Part shown: piece by piece, positions 1 through 7,350 of the stretch
Position numbering within the stretch: position 1 is the first letter of the stretch
How the letters are laid out: every line of letters begins with the position of its first letter
Assembly: GCA_958447915.1 (NCBI GenBank)
Contig: CAUDCB010000041.1
Span: 1-13,191 of the forward strand
DNA length: 13,191 bases
Source: an uncultured Collinsella sp.
GTDB taxonomy: Bacteria > Actinomycetota > Coriobacteriia > Coriobacteriales > Coriobacteriaceae
Direction of reading: 5' to 3'
Position numbers and translations under genes: made by a program
Notes under the pieces: model-generated
Told to the model about the DNA's origin: nothing
Seen by the model: the letters and a program-made list of their open reading frames with translations, nothing else
Database searches by the model: none

Positions 1-827
1 TGTTCGATGCGCGTTGTACGGCGTGCATCGGCAACCTTCTTGTTGTAGTCGTCGTCGTTGTCCTTCTTCTCGATTGGCTTCGTGGTTACATTCGTAATCT
101 TCGCCCCATCGCTCGTACCAAGCTTCTGAAAGGTGAAAACCGGGTTGGGCAGGGTGACGACAACGGTTACCGTGCCGTCCGCAGCAACGACAAGCGTGGC
201 ATTACGAGTTTTTACGGGAACATTGGGGATACCGCCGGCACCGTTAATGCTTTCCGGATTAAGAGGATTTGTGGCATAGGCTCGCAGATTCATGCCGGGA
301 ATGGGGTCACGCATGGAGATGTTCGCCAGAACGCTATACGTTCCCGGCGCGAGCTTGTCCACGGACGAGTAGATGCGCGAGGACTCGGGGTCAGCCTCAT
401 CAGACGCGGCAAGGAGGGAGGCGGCTGCAGACTCCTCCTCAGCAGACTGGGAATCCTGCATTTTCTCCGCATCGCTCGAAGCACCCTGCTTCTCCTGCTC
501 CCCCTTCGCCGCCGAGGGAACGTCTTCTGCCGCAGCAGCTTTCTCATCGGTCTCTTGCTTGTCCGTCTGAACTTGCTGCGTCGCATCGGCATCCGGATGA
601 TTCTCCGACAAATCAGTATCGGTATTATCGGTGGTACCCGCAGCCTCGGAATCCGTGACCGTGACGCCTTGGTCGGAATTTGCCCGCTCAGAGGCAACCT
701 GGGCCTCCTGGGCCACCTCGGCAAACGCCGTCATCGGCAGCTGGGAGCCCACCATCGAGAGGGCGGCAACGAGTATCACCGCCTGCCTCAAACCATAGCG
801 GAGCAATCGCGTAGCCCTGTTATCCAT
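1..827 (-). CDS. Sec-secreted protein with acidic linker and NEAT-like domain (3' end beyond window)
   Basis: The frame is open from an ATG at 827 to the window edge, giving 275 residues with no stop, so the C-terminus is missing. GGGAGAGG lies just upstream of the ATG. Residues 1-36 look like a Sec signal peptide: Arg-rich N-terminus, hydrophobic core around 15-27, and cleavage expected after AFA (34-36). Residues 37 to about 150 are a low-complexity linker rich in Ala, Glu, Asp, Gln and Ser. From about 157 a beta-rich domain begins (GTYSVLANI, then NATLVVAADGTVTVVVTL). It matches the domain of the neighbouring gene at 916-1494 in spacing and in its G-TY-V-AN, NAY-TN-like and NATLV--DG positions. 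The pattern resembles NEAT heme-binding domains, but this is by eye and the heme-contact end lies outside the window. A surface heme or iron role is inference. A cell-wall sorting signal may lie in the missing part. Confidence 0.75.
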   Translation of the reverse strand, partial: MDNRATRLLRYGLRQAVILVAALSMVGSQLPMTAFAEVAQEAQVASERANSDQGVTVTDSEAAGTTDNTDTDLSENHPDADATQQVQTDKQETDEKAAAAEDVPSAAKGEQEKQGASSDAEKMQDSQSAEEESAAASLLAASDEADPESSRIYSSVDKLAPGTYSVLANISMRDPIPGMNLRAYATNPLNPESINGAGGIPNVPVKTRNATLVVAADGTVTVVVTLPNPVFTFQKLGTSDGAKITNVTTKPIEKKDNDDDYNKKVADARRTTRIE

Positions 828-844
828 TTCCTCTCCCTTACTCC

Positions 845-880
845 AAAAGACCCCGGCTCTAACGAAGCTGAGCCGAGGCC
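845..880 (-). terminator. Rho-independent terminator or attenuator between the two NEAT-like genes
   Basis: Read on the minus strand, GGCCTCGGCTC and GAGCCGGGGTC form an 11-bp stem with two G-U pairs around a 10-nt loop. TTTTGG follows. It lies after the Tat-exported gene and ends only a few bases before the Shine-Dalgarno site of the next gene. It would end the upstream transcript or limit read-through into the large secreted protein. Confidence 0.6.
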
Positions 881-915
881 TTTAGCCTTGCGCCCCAAAA
901 TTCGTGCAAAAGCTC

Positions 916-1494
916 TTACTGTGCCGCACTCAAATCTGCGACAAGATGCAGGTTCCAAGCTTTATCGCCCCTGTACAGCGGGAACGTCGCAAACTCCTTC
1001 GACGGGGAAAACGTTGCGACCGAGGTACCCGCTGCAAAGTTCGTCACATCAAAGGTGATGGTTGCGATCCGGTTCGCATAAGGTGTGGTCCATGGGAACG
1101 GGGCCTTCCATGCCGTTTCAGTTGTACCGACCACCGAGACAACACCATCCGTCGAGGTATCAGCGATAGATAAAATGCCAAACGTATCGTTAACGATGGG
1201 GACCGTCAGCAGTTTTTTCCCGTCTTTTATTACAAGTGTTGCATTGTTATACACGGGACTCGTAGGCTTATTGCGCGGAGGGTTGCCGCTGTTAGTGACA
1301 TAGGCGTTCTTTCCGATAGGCGTGTCTGCCTTATCAACGTACACGTTCGCAGTGACCGTGTACGTGCCATCTGTGCTCGCATCGGCAAACGCGCTCGTGG
1401 GCTCCGTCGCCAGGCCACAACCTGCCGCCGCTGCGACCAGCGCAGCAGCACCCGTCACTTTCAGAAAATCTCGACGCGAATAATCCTTCTTCAT
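916..1494 (-). CDS. Tat-exported NEAT-like domain protein, candidate heme-binding lipoprotein
   Basis: 192 residues. The ATG at 1494 is preceded by AGGGGGAG at a 4-base spacing. The N-terminus carries a twin-arginine signal, SRRDFLK (residues 6-12), then an Ala-rich hydrophobic stretch. AAGC with Cys26 is a weak lipobox; an alternative is signal peptidase I cleavage after SAFA (about residue 37). Residues about 42-190 form a compact beta-rich domain: DGTYTVTANVYV, then NNATLVIKDGKKLLTVPI, then RIATITFDV, and a C-terminal strand with Tyr and Trp (LYRGDKAWNLHL). Strand order and the DGK turn resemble the NEAT fold of heme-uptake proteins, but the classical YxxxY motif is not exact, so heme binding is inferred. 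The domain is related to that of the downstream gene at 1-827. A Crp-type regulator gene lies just upstream, with a possible operator between them. It could be some other exported beta-sandwich protein. Confidence 0.8.
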   Translation of the reverse strand: MKKDYSRRDFLKVTGAAALVAAAAGCGLATEPTSAFADASTDGTYTVTANVYVDKADTPIGKNAYVTNSGNPPRNKPTSPVYNNATLVIKDGKKLLTVPIVNDTFGILSIADTSTDGVVSVVGTTETAWKAPFPWTTPYANRIATITFDVTNFAAGTSVATFSPSKEFATFPLYRGDKAWNLHLVADLSAAQ

Positions 1495-1590
1495 AGTGCT
1501 CCCCCTTCATCGGGAACTGCGGTAAAGCTTGGAGTTGAACGCTGCATGCTTCTGTTCATCTCTTGGCGTGCATTGTTTCATAAGAGAAAC

Positions 1591-1630
1591 TTAAAAAAGG
1601 TTGCCAGGGTTACCTTTGGCTAACTTTTTT
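1591..1630. promoter_or_regulatory. Candidate operator with three GGT/GGC half-sites upstream of the Tat-exported gene
   Basis: GGTTGCCAGGGTTACC (1599-1614) is an imperfect dyad, followed at once by TTTGGCTAAC. The whole block is framed by runs of A (1593-1598) and T (1625-1630). On the minus strand it reads as GTTAGCC, GGTAACC and GGCAACC half-sites. A closely similar string occurs upstream of the regulator gene (2401-2456). The outer arms are also roughly self-complementary, so it could double as the terminator of the regulator gene. Confidence 0.45.
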
Positions 1631-1650
1631 GAGATTTTTCGGAATGCTTT

Positions 1651-2319
1651 CTAGAGGTCTCCGCGGCTCGTCAGCTTAAGGCGCCGACCCTCGCCCTCGA
1701 TAACGCCCTCCTCGATCATGCGGCGGAGCTCGCGCAGCAGCGCCTTATCGTTCACCGCGAGGTACTCCGCCAAGGCCTTGCGGCTATAGGGAATAATCAC
1801 GTAACCGTCCTTGTCCTCCGGCAGGCGCCGCAGGTACAGCGCGATGCGTTTGCGAAGGCGCGGTTCGGAGAGCAGCGCGAGCTTAGCCGTGAGCGTCTTG
1901 ACCTTCTTGGACATCTCGCCCATCACGTTGGCGTACAGCCGCAGTAGTGCACCGTCACCGTTGCCCTTGACCCCCTCGGCGGGAAGAAAGAGGATGACGG
2001 AGCCCTGAAGGGCGATCGCCTCAACGGGCGCCGTCCCCACCGCCATGGGGACCGCCTCGGCAAAGGAATCCCCCACCTCGAAGCGCGAGATAATCTGACG
2101 CGAGCCGTCCTTGCCCAGCATACGCGCCTCGATGCGACCCTTGAGCACCACGGGCACGGCCTTGAGCTTATCGCCGCTGCGGAAGACCGCCTCACCCTTG
2201 GAGAAGGAGCGCGTGTACGCGCCGAGGGCGCGCAGCTGGCCGGGCAGCTCGGCGGGATCTATGCCCGCAAAGACCGGGGACTTCTTGAGAACAGCCAGCG
2301 TTGCCTCATCGACATCCAT
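1651..2319 (-). CDS. Crp/Fnr-family transcriptional regulator
   Basis: 222 residues from the ATG at 2319, the usual length for this family. An AAGGAG lies 12 bases upstream, which is rather far. Starts at 2388 (ATG) and 2403 (TTG) stay in frame but lack a Shine-Dalgarno site and would add an unlikely tail. The N-terminal half is a cyclic-nucleotide-binding-type beta barrel (FSKGEAVFRSGD, then VVLKGRIEARMLGKDGSRQI). A dimerisation helix follows (about 120-150), then a C-terminal winged helix-turn-helix (YSRKALAEYLAVNDKALLRELRRMIEEG read as two helices). There are no cysteines, so it is not an FNR-type Fe-S sensor, and the cAMP-contact motif of true CRP is not evident; the ligand is unknown. 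Repeated dyad motifs lie upstream of it and of the next gene, suggesting control of itself and of the exported proteins. That regulatory link is inferred. Confidence 0.85.
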   Translation of the reverse strand: MDVDEATLAVLKKSPVFAGIDPAELPGQLRALGAYTRSFSKGEAVFRSGDKLKAVPVVLKGRIEARMLGKDGSRQIISRFEVGDSFAEAVPMAVGTAPVEAIALQGSVILFLPAEGVKGNGDGALLRLYANVMGEMSKKVKTLTAKLALLSEPRLRKRIALYLRRLPEDKDGYVIIPYSRKALAEYLAVNDKALLRELRRMIEEGVIEGEGRRLKLTSRGDL

Positions 2320-2400
2320 GGTACTCGATGGCTCCTTTTCAGCCGCCCTCCCTACACGCGGAAAGGCAGCTGGATGGAACGGCGGCATAGCACCCAGCTG

Positions 2401-2456
2401 CAATGGCTAATTGTTACACAAGGCTAACTTCGTGCAGGTTGCCATGGCTACTTTTT
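2401..2456. promoter_or_regulatory. Candidate operator cluster upstream of the Crp/Fnr-type regulator gene
   Basis: AGGTTGCCATGGCTAC (2436-2451) closely matches the dyad upstream of the Tat-exported gene. AAGGCTAACTT (2420-2430) and GCAATGGCTAA (2400-2410) are further half-site-like copies. The cluster is 80-140 bases upstream of the chosen regulator start, where a promoter and operator would lie. The motif somewhat resembles DtxR/IdeR iron boxes (AGGTTAG-S-CTAACCT) with a wider centre. Both autoregulation by the Crp-type protein and an iron repressor acting here are possible. Confidence 0.4.
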
Positions 2457-2567
2457 GGAATTATTCCGTGAGTGAGGGGCGGCGAGGCTTTTAGCGCAGC
2501 GGTCAATCCGTCGAAGATCGGGGCGCACTCGGGGCATGCAGCGACAATGCATCCGACGTCGAAAACG
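2457..2567. other. Intergenic stretch without a recognisable element
   Basis: This lies between the regulator's upstream motifs and the clpB terminator. A short plus-strand frame starts at 2472, but it runs through the clpB terminator into clpB antisense and has no convincing Shine-Dalgarno site. I see no gene or structured element here. Confidence 0.4.
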
Positions 2568-2613
2568 GCGCGCAAAACAAAGGCGGCGGGCCGCTTGACG
2601 CGACTCGCCGCCT
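2568..2613 (-). terminator. Rho-independent terminator of clpB
   Basis: AGGCGGCG (2581-2588) and CGCCGCCT (2606-2613) form a perfect 8-bp GC-rich stem around a 17-nt loop. On the minus strand TTTGTTTTG follows. It begins 35 bases after the clpB stop codon. Confidence 0.75.
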
Positions 2614-2647
2614 CTCGCTGCGCAGCGATTATCCTCGCCCGCGCCGA

Positions 2648-5275
2648 TTACTTGTCCTCAGGGACCTCGTAGGTGGCCGCCGGCGTGTTGTCGCACACGA
2701 CGGTAAAGCCGCCGTCCTTGTCGACATCGACTGTCACCTGATCGCCCTCGCGCACCGCGCCGTCGATGATGGCGGCGGCGATGGCGTCCACGACCTCGCG
2801 CTGCACCAGACGCTTGAGCGGACGGGCGCCAAAGACCGGGTCCAGGCCGCCCACGGCGAGCATCTGCTTGGCCGCCGGGGTGATGGCAAGCGTCATGCGC
2901 TCCTTGGCCAGACGTGCGCGGACGTCGGCGAGCTGGATGTCGACGATCTTTTCGATCTGCGCCATGCCGAGCGGATGGAACACCACGATATCGTCGATAC
3001 GGTTGAGGAACTCGGGGCGGAAGGTCTGAGCCATGGCCGCGTCAACCTGATGGCGCATCTCCTCCTCGTCCTTGCCGGAAAGCTCGGCGATAGCCTTGGA
3101 GCCCACGTTAGACGTCATGATAATGATCGTGTTCTTAAAGGACACCTGGCGACCCTGGCCATCGGTCAGACGGCCGTCATCAAGCACCTGCAACAGCACG
3201 TTAAAGACATCTGGATGGGCCTTCTCCATCTCGTCGAGCAAGATCACGGAGTACGGACGACGGCGCACGGCCTCGGTGAGCTGGCCGCCCTCGTCGTAGC
3301 CCACGTATCCCGGGGGCGCACCGATCAGACGCTGGACGCTGAACTTCTCCATGTACTCGGACATGTCGATACGCACGAGCGCACGCTCGTCATCGAACAG
3401 GCACTCGGCCAGTGCCTTGGCGAGCTCGGTCTTGCCTACGCCGGTGGGGCCCAGGAAGAAGAAGCTGCCGATGGGCTTGTCCGGATCGGAGAGGCCCGCG
3501 CGGCTACGGCGCACGGCCGCGGCCACAGCGGACACGGCCTCGTCCTGACCGATGACGCGCTTATGCAGCTCGCCCTCCAGGCCCTTGAGCTTGTCGAGCT
3601 CGCCCTGCATCATCTTGGACACGGGTACGCCGGTCCAGGCACTCACGACCTCGGCAATCTCGTCGGAGGTCACCTGCTCGTTGAGGCCCTCGCCGTCCTG
3701 CTCCTTTTGTGCCTCGAGCGCAGCCTCGGACTCCTGAATCTGCTGCTGCAGGCTCGGAATCACGGAGAAGCGCAGCTCGGACGCACGACCCAGGTCGCCG
3801 TTGCGCGTCGCGCGCTCCTCTTCGCTCTTGGCCTCGTCAAGCTGGCCCTTAAGCTCCTGCACGTGGTCGATGGCGTTCTTTTGGTTGAGCCAGCCGGCCT
3901 TTTGCACGTTGAGCTTTTCCTGGACCTCGGCAATCTCTTGGCGCAGGGCCTCCAGACGCTCCTTGGAGGCGTCGTCGGTCTCCTTCATCAGCGCCTGTTC
4001 CTCGATCTGCAGCTGGGTGAGCTGACGCGTGGTGGCGTCGATCTCGACCGGCATGCTGTCGAGCTCCATGCGCAGGCGGCTTGCGGCCTCATCGACCAGG
4101 TCGATGGCCTTGTCGGGCAGGAAGCGGTCAGCGATGTAGCGATCGGAGAGGTCGGCGGCGGCCACGAGCGCGCTATCGGTGATATGCACGCCGTGGAAGA
4201 TCTCGTACTTCTCCTTGAGGCCACGCAGAATCGAGATGGTGTCCTCGACGGTAGGCTCGCTCACCATTACGGTCTGGAAACGACGGGCGAGCGCCGCGTC
4301 CTTCTCGATGTACTTACGGTACTCGTCGAGCGTGGTCGCGCCGATCGCATGCAGGTCGCCACGGGCGAGCGCAGGCTTGAGGATGTTGCCGGCGTCCATG
4401 GAGCCCTCGGTGGCACCCGCGCCCACGATGGTGTGCAGCTCATCGATGAACAGGATGACCTTACCTTCCGATTTTTGCACTTCCTTGAGCACGGCCTTCA
4501 AGCGGTCCTCGAACTCGCCGCGATACTTGGCGCCAGCGACCAGCGCGCTCATGTCGAGCTCGATGAGGTCGCGATCGCGCAGCGTACTCGGCACGTCGCC
4601 GGCCACGATACGCTGGGCGATACCCTCGACGATGGCCGTCTTGCCGACGCCCGGCTCGCCGATGAGCACGGGGTTGTTCTTGGTGCGGCGAGACAGGACC
4701 TGGATGGTACGGCGAATCTCATCGGTACGGCCGATGACCGGGTCGAGCTTGCCGGCGCGGGCGAGGTCGCAGATGTTGCGACCGTACTGCTCCAGCGCCT
4801 CAAACTGCGTCTTGTCCTCGGCAGACGTCACGCGGTCATCGCCGCGCAGCTCCTCGTAGACCTGCTCGATACGCTCCTTGGTAACGCCGGCGTCGCGCAG
4901 CACGCGGCCCGCGTCGCCCTTGTCCTCGGCAAGCGCCATCAGCAGATGCTCGGTCACCACAAAGCTGTCACCCATCTTGGTGGCCTTCTTCTCGGCCTTC
5001 TCGATGACGCGGACGAGCTCGTTGGACAGGCCCATCTGCTGACCCTCGCCCGAAACCTTGGGCGCGTGGTCGATGGCATCCTGCGTGGAGCGTGCGAGCT
5101 GAGCCGGGTCGGCACCGATGCGCTCGATGATCACGGAGATATTGCGCTCACCGGCACCGAGCAGAGCGGACAGCAGGTGAATCGGCTCCACCGCGCCGGC
5201 CTGCGCGTCGGCAGCCGTGCTCATGGCGGTCTGCAACGCCTCGCGCGACGTCATTGCTAGCTTATCGATTCTCAT
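2648..5275 (-). CDS. clpB: ClpB protein disaggregase (Hsp100 AAA+ chaperone)
   Basis: 875 residues, full family length. The ATG at 5275 follows AGAGAGGTGA at good spacing. Domains in order: Clp N-terminal repeats (about 5-145); first AAA+ module with Walker A GEPGVGKT (206-213) and Walker B ILFIDE (274-279); coiled-coil middle domain (about 405-525) typical of ClpB; second AAA+ module with Walker A GPTGVGKT (609-616), Walker B VILLDE (677-682), FLNRID with the likely arginine finger (R759), and sensor-2 GAR (816-818). The middle domain and the absence of a ClpP-binding loop separate it from ClpA/ClpC. It is a cytosolic hexamer that threads aggregated proteins through its pore and hands them to DnaK-DnaJ-GrpE, encoded 5 kb away on the same strand. 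It appears monocistronic, with its own terminator and leader. HspR control is expected from actinobacterial relatives, but no clear operator is visible. Confidence 0.98.
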   Translation of the reverse strand: MRIDKLAMTSREALQTAMSTAADAQAGAVEPIHLLSALLGAGERNISVIIERIGADPAQLARSTQDAIDHAPKVSGEGQQMGLSNELVRVIEKAEKKATKMGDSFVVTEHLLMALAEDKGDAGRVLRDAGVTKERIEQVYEELRGDDRVTSAEDKTQFEALEQYGRNICDLARAGKLDPVIGRTDEIRRTIQVLSRRTKNNPVLIGEPGVGKTAIVEGIAQRIVAGDVPSTLRDRDLIELDMSALVAGAKYRGEFEDRLKAVLKEVQKSEGKVILFIDELHTIVGAGATEGSMDAGNILKPALARGDLHAIGATTLDEYRKYIEKDAALARRFQTVMVSEPTVEDTISILRGLKEKYEIFHGVHITDSALVAAADLSDRYIADRFLPDKAIDLVDEAASRLRMELDSMPVEIDATTRQLTQLQIEEQALMKETDDASKERLEALRQEIAEVQEKLNVQKAGWLNQKNAIDHVQELKGQLDEAKSEEERATRNGDLGRASELRFSVIPSLQQQIQESEAALEAQKEQDGEGLNEQVTSDEIAEVVSAWTGVPVSKMMQGELDKLKGLEGELHKRVIGQDEAVSAVAAAVRRSRAGLSDPDKPIGSFFFLGPTGVGKTELAKALAECLFDDERALVRIDMSEYMEKFSVQRLIGAPPGYVGYDEGGQLTEAVRRRPYSVILLDEMEKAHPDVFNVLLQVLDDGRLTDGQGRQVSFKNTIIIMTSNVGSKAIAELSGKDEEEMRHQVDAAMAQTFRPEFLNRIDDIVVFHPLGMAQIEKIVDIQLADVRARLAKERMTLAITPAAKQMLAVGGLDPVFGARPLKRLVQREVVDAIAAAIIDGAVREGDQVTVDVDKDGGFTVVCDNTPAATYEVPEDK

Positions 5276-5290
5276 GGAATCACCTCTCTT

Positions 5291-5314
5291 GGGGCGGCCG
5301 CCCTACGGGGCGGC
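5291..5314 (-). other. GC-rich hairpin in the clpB 5' leader
   Basis: GCCGCCC (5297-5303) and GGGCGGC (5308-5314) form a perfect 7-bp stem with a 4-nt loop. The first arm also belongs to a 12-nt self-palindrome (5292-5303), so two alternative pairings compete. It lies a few bases upstream of the clpB Shine-Dalgarno site, which stays outside the stem. It may act in mRNA stability or translation; the role is inferred. Confidence 0.5.
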
Positions 5315-5353
5315 TTCACGTTGTTCGAGAAGTATTGTTGCCAGCTTTGCGCG

Positions 5354-5389
5354 ATCTTATACACAAATCTAAGTCTCTATATATAAGAT
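5354..5389. promoter_or_regulatory. AT-rich inverted repeat, possible clpB promoter or operator
   Basis: ATCTTATA (5354-5361) and TATAAGAT (5382-5389) are perfect 8-nt arms 20 bases apart, in an AT-rich island 80-115 bases upstream of clpB. TATAAG and TATATA on the minus strand are possible -10 elements, but no good -35 is evident. It does not match HAIR or CIRCE. Confidence 0.3.
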
Positions 5390-5452
5390 TTTCTGAGTGA
5401 TTAAGTGATAGGGAGCAGGTGCGCTCACCCGCTACGGCCTCGTCCCCTTACT

Positions 5453-5670
5453 ATCTCAATCTGTAACATCTAGCGGCTGTTTATGGCTCTAGATGTTACA
5501 GATCGAGATGAAATGACCAGCGGCACCCGTTTATCTAAATCTGTAACATCTAGTCAGCAAATAGAGCTCTATCTGTTACAAATCGAGACGAACAGAAAAC
5601 ACCCGGATCAAAAATCTAAATCTGTAACACCAGGCCCACTTTTAGCGGCCAAGATGTTACAGATCGAGAC
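5453..5670. repeat. Tandem array of three ~57-bp palindromic units, 80-81 bp period
   Basis: The left arms start at 5453, 5533 and 5614 and share AATCTGTAACA. The right arms end at 5509, 5589 and 5670 and share TGTTACA followed by ATCGAGA. Unit 1 is a 21-bp stem with one mismatch and a 15-nt loop; that mismatch becomes a G-U pair in minus-strand RNA. Units 2 and 3 have drifted, mainly in one arm and the loop. None has a T-tract, so they are not ordinary terminators. The array fills the long gene-free stretch between clpB and the hypothetical gene at 5723. No coding sequence is credible here. Confidence 0.85.
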
Positions 5671-5675
5671 AGACC

Positions 5676-5714
5676 GAAAACCACCACAAAGAGGACAGGC
5701 ACCTTTGTGGTGGT
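5676..5714 (-). terminator. Palindromic repeat copy 1, serving as terminator of the gene at 5723-6394
   Basis: ACCACCACAAAG (5680-5691) and CTTTGTGGTGGT (5703-5714) form a perfect 12-bp stem with an 11-nt loop. On the minus strand it starts 9 bases after the stop codon and is followed by TTTTCGG. The same palindrome recurs at 6484-6518 and 7351-7385. Confidence 0.75.
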
Positions 5715-5722
5715 CGCGGTCT

Positions 5723-6394
5723 CTACTCCTTCGCCGAACCCGTGCTTCCCGATTCGACGGTCCAGGGCATCTCATCCTCGAACAGCCATGTACGGGCAGA
5801 CCCACTATCGCGTGCAGTCTGCGGGTCAGGCAAGCAGGTCTGTTTATAGGCATCTTGGATACACTGACCCATAAAATCGTTGAGCTCGGTCTGGTCGCCC
5901 TCCATGACATAGGCAACATCGCCGTCCATGATGTAGATGCCCGGCCCCTCATTGCCCTCGTAGCCCGGGTCGTACGAGACATCACATAACCTTGCGCCGT
6001 TTGCAGTGTCCAGCTCGATGGAAGAGTGGCATCCGCCAACCATGTCGTTCGCTTTTGCCCGATAGGACGCATATCCGTACCAACGCTTAAATGTTTTGCC
6101 CTTGAGTAGCTCGGACGCCCTATCGATCAGGCTTGTATCCGTGGTATAGCGCATGGCCCCAAGCTGAATACACGGATAATTGCTAATACCCAGCACAGCC
6201 GGCTGCTCATCAAAATCAACGGTAATGGTCTCGGGCTTGTCGTCGCCGGTCAGAAGTTCGACAGATTGAGTCACAGGCTTGACCACCGGCTCCGTCACCG
6301 CAGCAGGTAGAAACGCCATGCCGACAGTGCCCACGCCAACCACGGCAATCGCAAGCGCCAAAACAATCAATCCAATACGGACAGGACTTCTCAC
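5723..6394 (-). CDS. Hypothetical membrane-anchored extracytoplasmic protein
   Basis: 223 residues from the GTG at 6394, chosen because GAGGTG lies 7 bases upstream. The frame extends to another GTG at 6433, but that start has no Shine-Dalgarno site. A short basic N-terminus (RSPVR) is followed by one hydrophobic segment (about residues 6-29), either a signal anchor or an uncleaved signal peptide. The rest is soluble, acidic and presumably outside the cell, with five cysteines after the membrane segment (in PCIQ, GGCHS, LCDV, GQCIQ and QTCLP contexts) and an acidic tail. I do not recognise the family. It is divergent from another anchored protein of the same size (6629-7297); copies of one palindrome lie at its 3' end and in the shared upstream region. 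Function unknown. Confidence 0.75.
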   Translation of the reverse strand: MRSPVRIGLIVLALAIAVVGVGTVGMAFLPAAVTEPVVKPVTQSVELLTGDDKPETITVDFDEQPAVLGISNYPCIQLGAMRYTTDTSLIDRASELLKGKTFKRWYGYASYRAKANDMVGGCHSSIELDTANGARLCDVSYDPGYEGNEGPGIYIMDGDVAYVMEGDQTELNDFMGQCIQDAYKQTCLPDPQTARDSGSARTWLFEDEMPWTVESGSTGSAKE

Positions 6395-6483
6395 AGCAAA
6401 GCACCTCGCAACGCAAACCTTCGCTACCTGCACTAATGATATCGCCAGCCAGCACTATTACCAAAAGAAGCCGCGCGCTCCTC

Positions 6484-6522
6484 ACCACCACAAAGGGGAC
6501 AGGCACCTTTGTGGTGGTTTTC
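6484..6522. repeat. Palindromic repeat copy 2, between divergent genes
   Basis: ACCACCACAAAGG (6484-6496) and CCTTTGTGGTGGT (6506-6518) form a perfect 13-bp stem with a 9-nt loop (GGACAGGCA). TTTTCGG follows on the plus strand. It sits between two divergent start codons, where no gene needs a terminator. Its loop faces as in copy 1, while the trailing TTTTCG is on the opposite side. Confidence 0.85.
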
Positions 6523-6628
6523 GGCGCTAACGGTCGACCATCTCGCGCCATGAGATTAAACTTGAATTGTTCTCTGAACATATCCATTTCTGCCTATCCT
6601 CAACAGATCTTTGTCTCGAGGAGCGCAT

Positions 6629-7297
6629 ATGAAGCCGCCTCATTCCACCGGTCGCAACGTCATCGCCATTCTCGCCATACCCATCGTGATGCTCTTCCTT
6701 ATCGTCATCACGCCCTTTTCCCTTGGTATCACCTCGCCCTTCGATTTATGCGGAATGGTCGACGCCGGCTCGCGTGCCACCTCGCTCTCCTTTATCTGTC
6801 GCGGCGTGTTTTTCGTTGATGGAATTCCCAGCGGCCGGTGGGAGGCAAAGTTGCCACTGCTCGGTCAGATCGACGGATGCTCCCCCTATTTCTGCCTTGG
6901 ACCTCAGGCGCTAAACTATCTAATCGACGACCAGCCACTCGACTCCATCACCCTCGCCTACGACTACGCACCAAACACCGATGAGCGCCACATGAACCAA
7001 GTCCTCGACAAGATGCTTGGACAGTGCGGACTCACCGAGGAGGCCGGTCGAACCATCTATAGCAACCAGAAATTAAAGCGAACAGAACTCCGCCGTGTCG
7101 GAAAAATCAAAGGGCGAAACGGGGCCGCCTACTGGGATGCCTGGGCAACACGCGACAAGGGCGAATTCGGACACAGCACCTATATGGTCACTGTCTACAC
7201 CAAAGACGGAATTAAGGACAATGTTGACGATTTCGCGTCATCCAAACTCGGCATCCCCAAAACAACCAAACCCGTCAACCCAGATGAAATCCTGTAG
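6629..7297 (+). CDS. Hypothetical membrane-anchored extracytoplasmic protein
   Basis: 222 residues from the ATG at 6629, preceded by GAGGAG at 5 bases. The frame also opens at a TTG at 6611, but that would place the Shine-Dalgarno site inside the gene. Residues about 10-35 form one strongly hydrophobic segment after a short basic N-terminus, so it is a signal anchor. The remainder is predicted to lie outside the membrane, with five cysteines (41, 57, 84, 89, 133) and a Lys/Arg-rich middle region around 150-170. I recognise no family or motif. It is the only plus-strand gene here, divergent from the similar-sized anchored protein at 5723-6394. Their sequences do not align convincingly, so a shared origin is only a possibility. 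A palindromic terminator follows it. Confidence 0.75.
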   Translation: MKPPHSTGRNVIAILAIPIVMLFLIVITPFSLGITSPFDLCGMVDAGSRATSLSFICRGVFFVDGIPSGRWEAKLPLLGQIDGCSPYFCLGPQALNYLIDDQPLDSITLAYDYAPNTDERHMNQVLDKMLGQCGLTEEAGRTIYSNQKLKRTELRRVGKIKGRNGAAYWDAWATRDKGEFGHSTYMVTVYTKDGIKDNVDDFASSKLGIPKTTKPVNPDEIL

Positions 7298-7350
7298 AGC
7301 CGCTCATTAGAATGTCGCTCAACGTGCACACCGACATTGAGCTCACCCCC

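Noticed and set aside
2472..2672. Small 66-codon plus-strand open frame
   Set aside because: It crosses the clpB terminator and enters clpB antisense; no credible ribosome site or protein features.
2975..5260. 761-codon open frame on the plus strand opposite clpB
   Set aside because: It runs antisense to a certain clpB, has a His/Leu/Val/Arg-rich composition typical of a GC-rich shadow frame, and shows no domain or ribosome binding site.
5391..5412. CTGAGTGATTAAGTGATAG as a HAIR-like HspR site upstream of clpB
   Set aside because: Only one half resembles CTTGAGT and the required ACTCAAG half at the right spacing is missing.
5453..5670. Possible CRISPR array
   Set aside because: Only three units, each an inverted repeat with diverged arms. 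There are no identical direct repeats with uniform spacers and no cas genes.
5483..5989. 168-codon plus-strand frame across the palindrome array
   Set aside because: It spans the hairpin units and the terminator and then runs antisense to the hypothetical gene, with no ribosome binding site.
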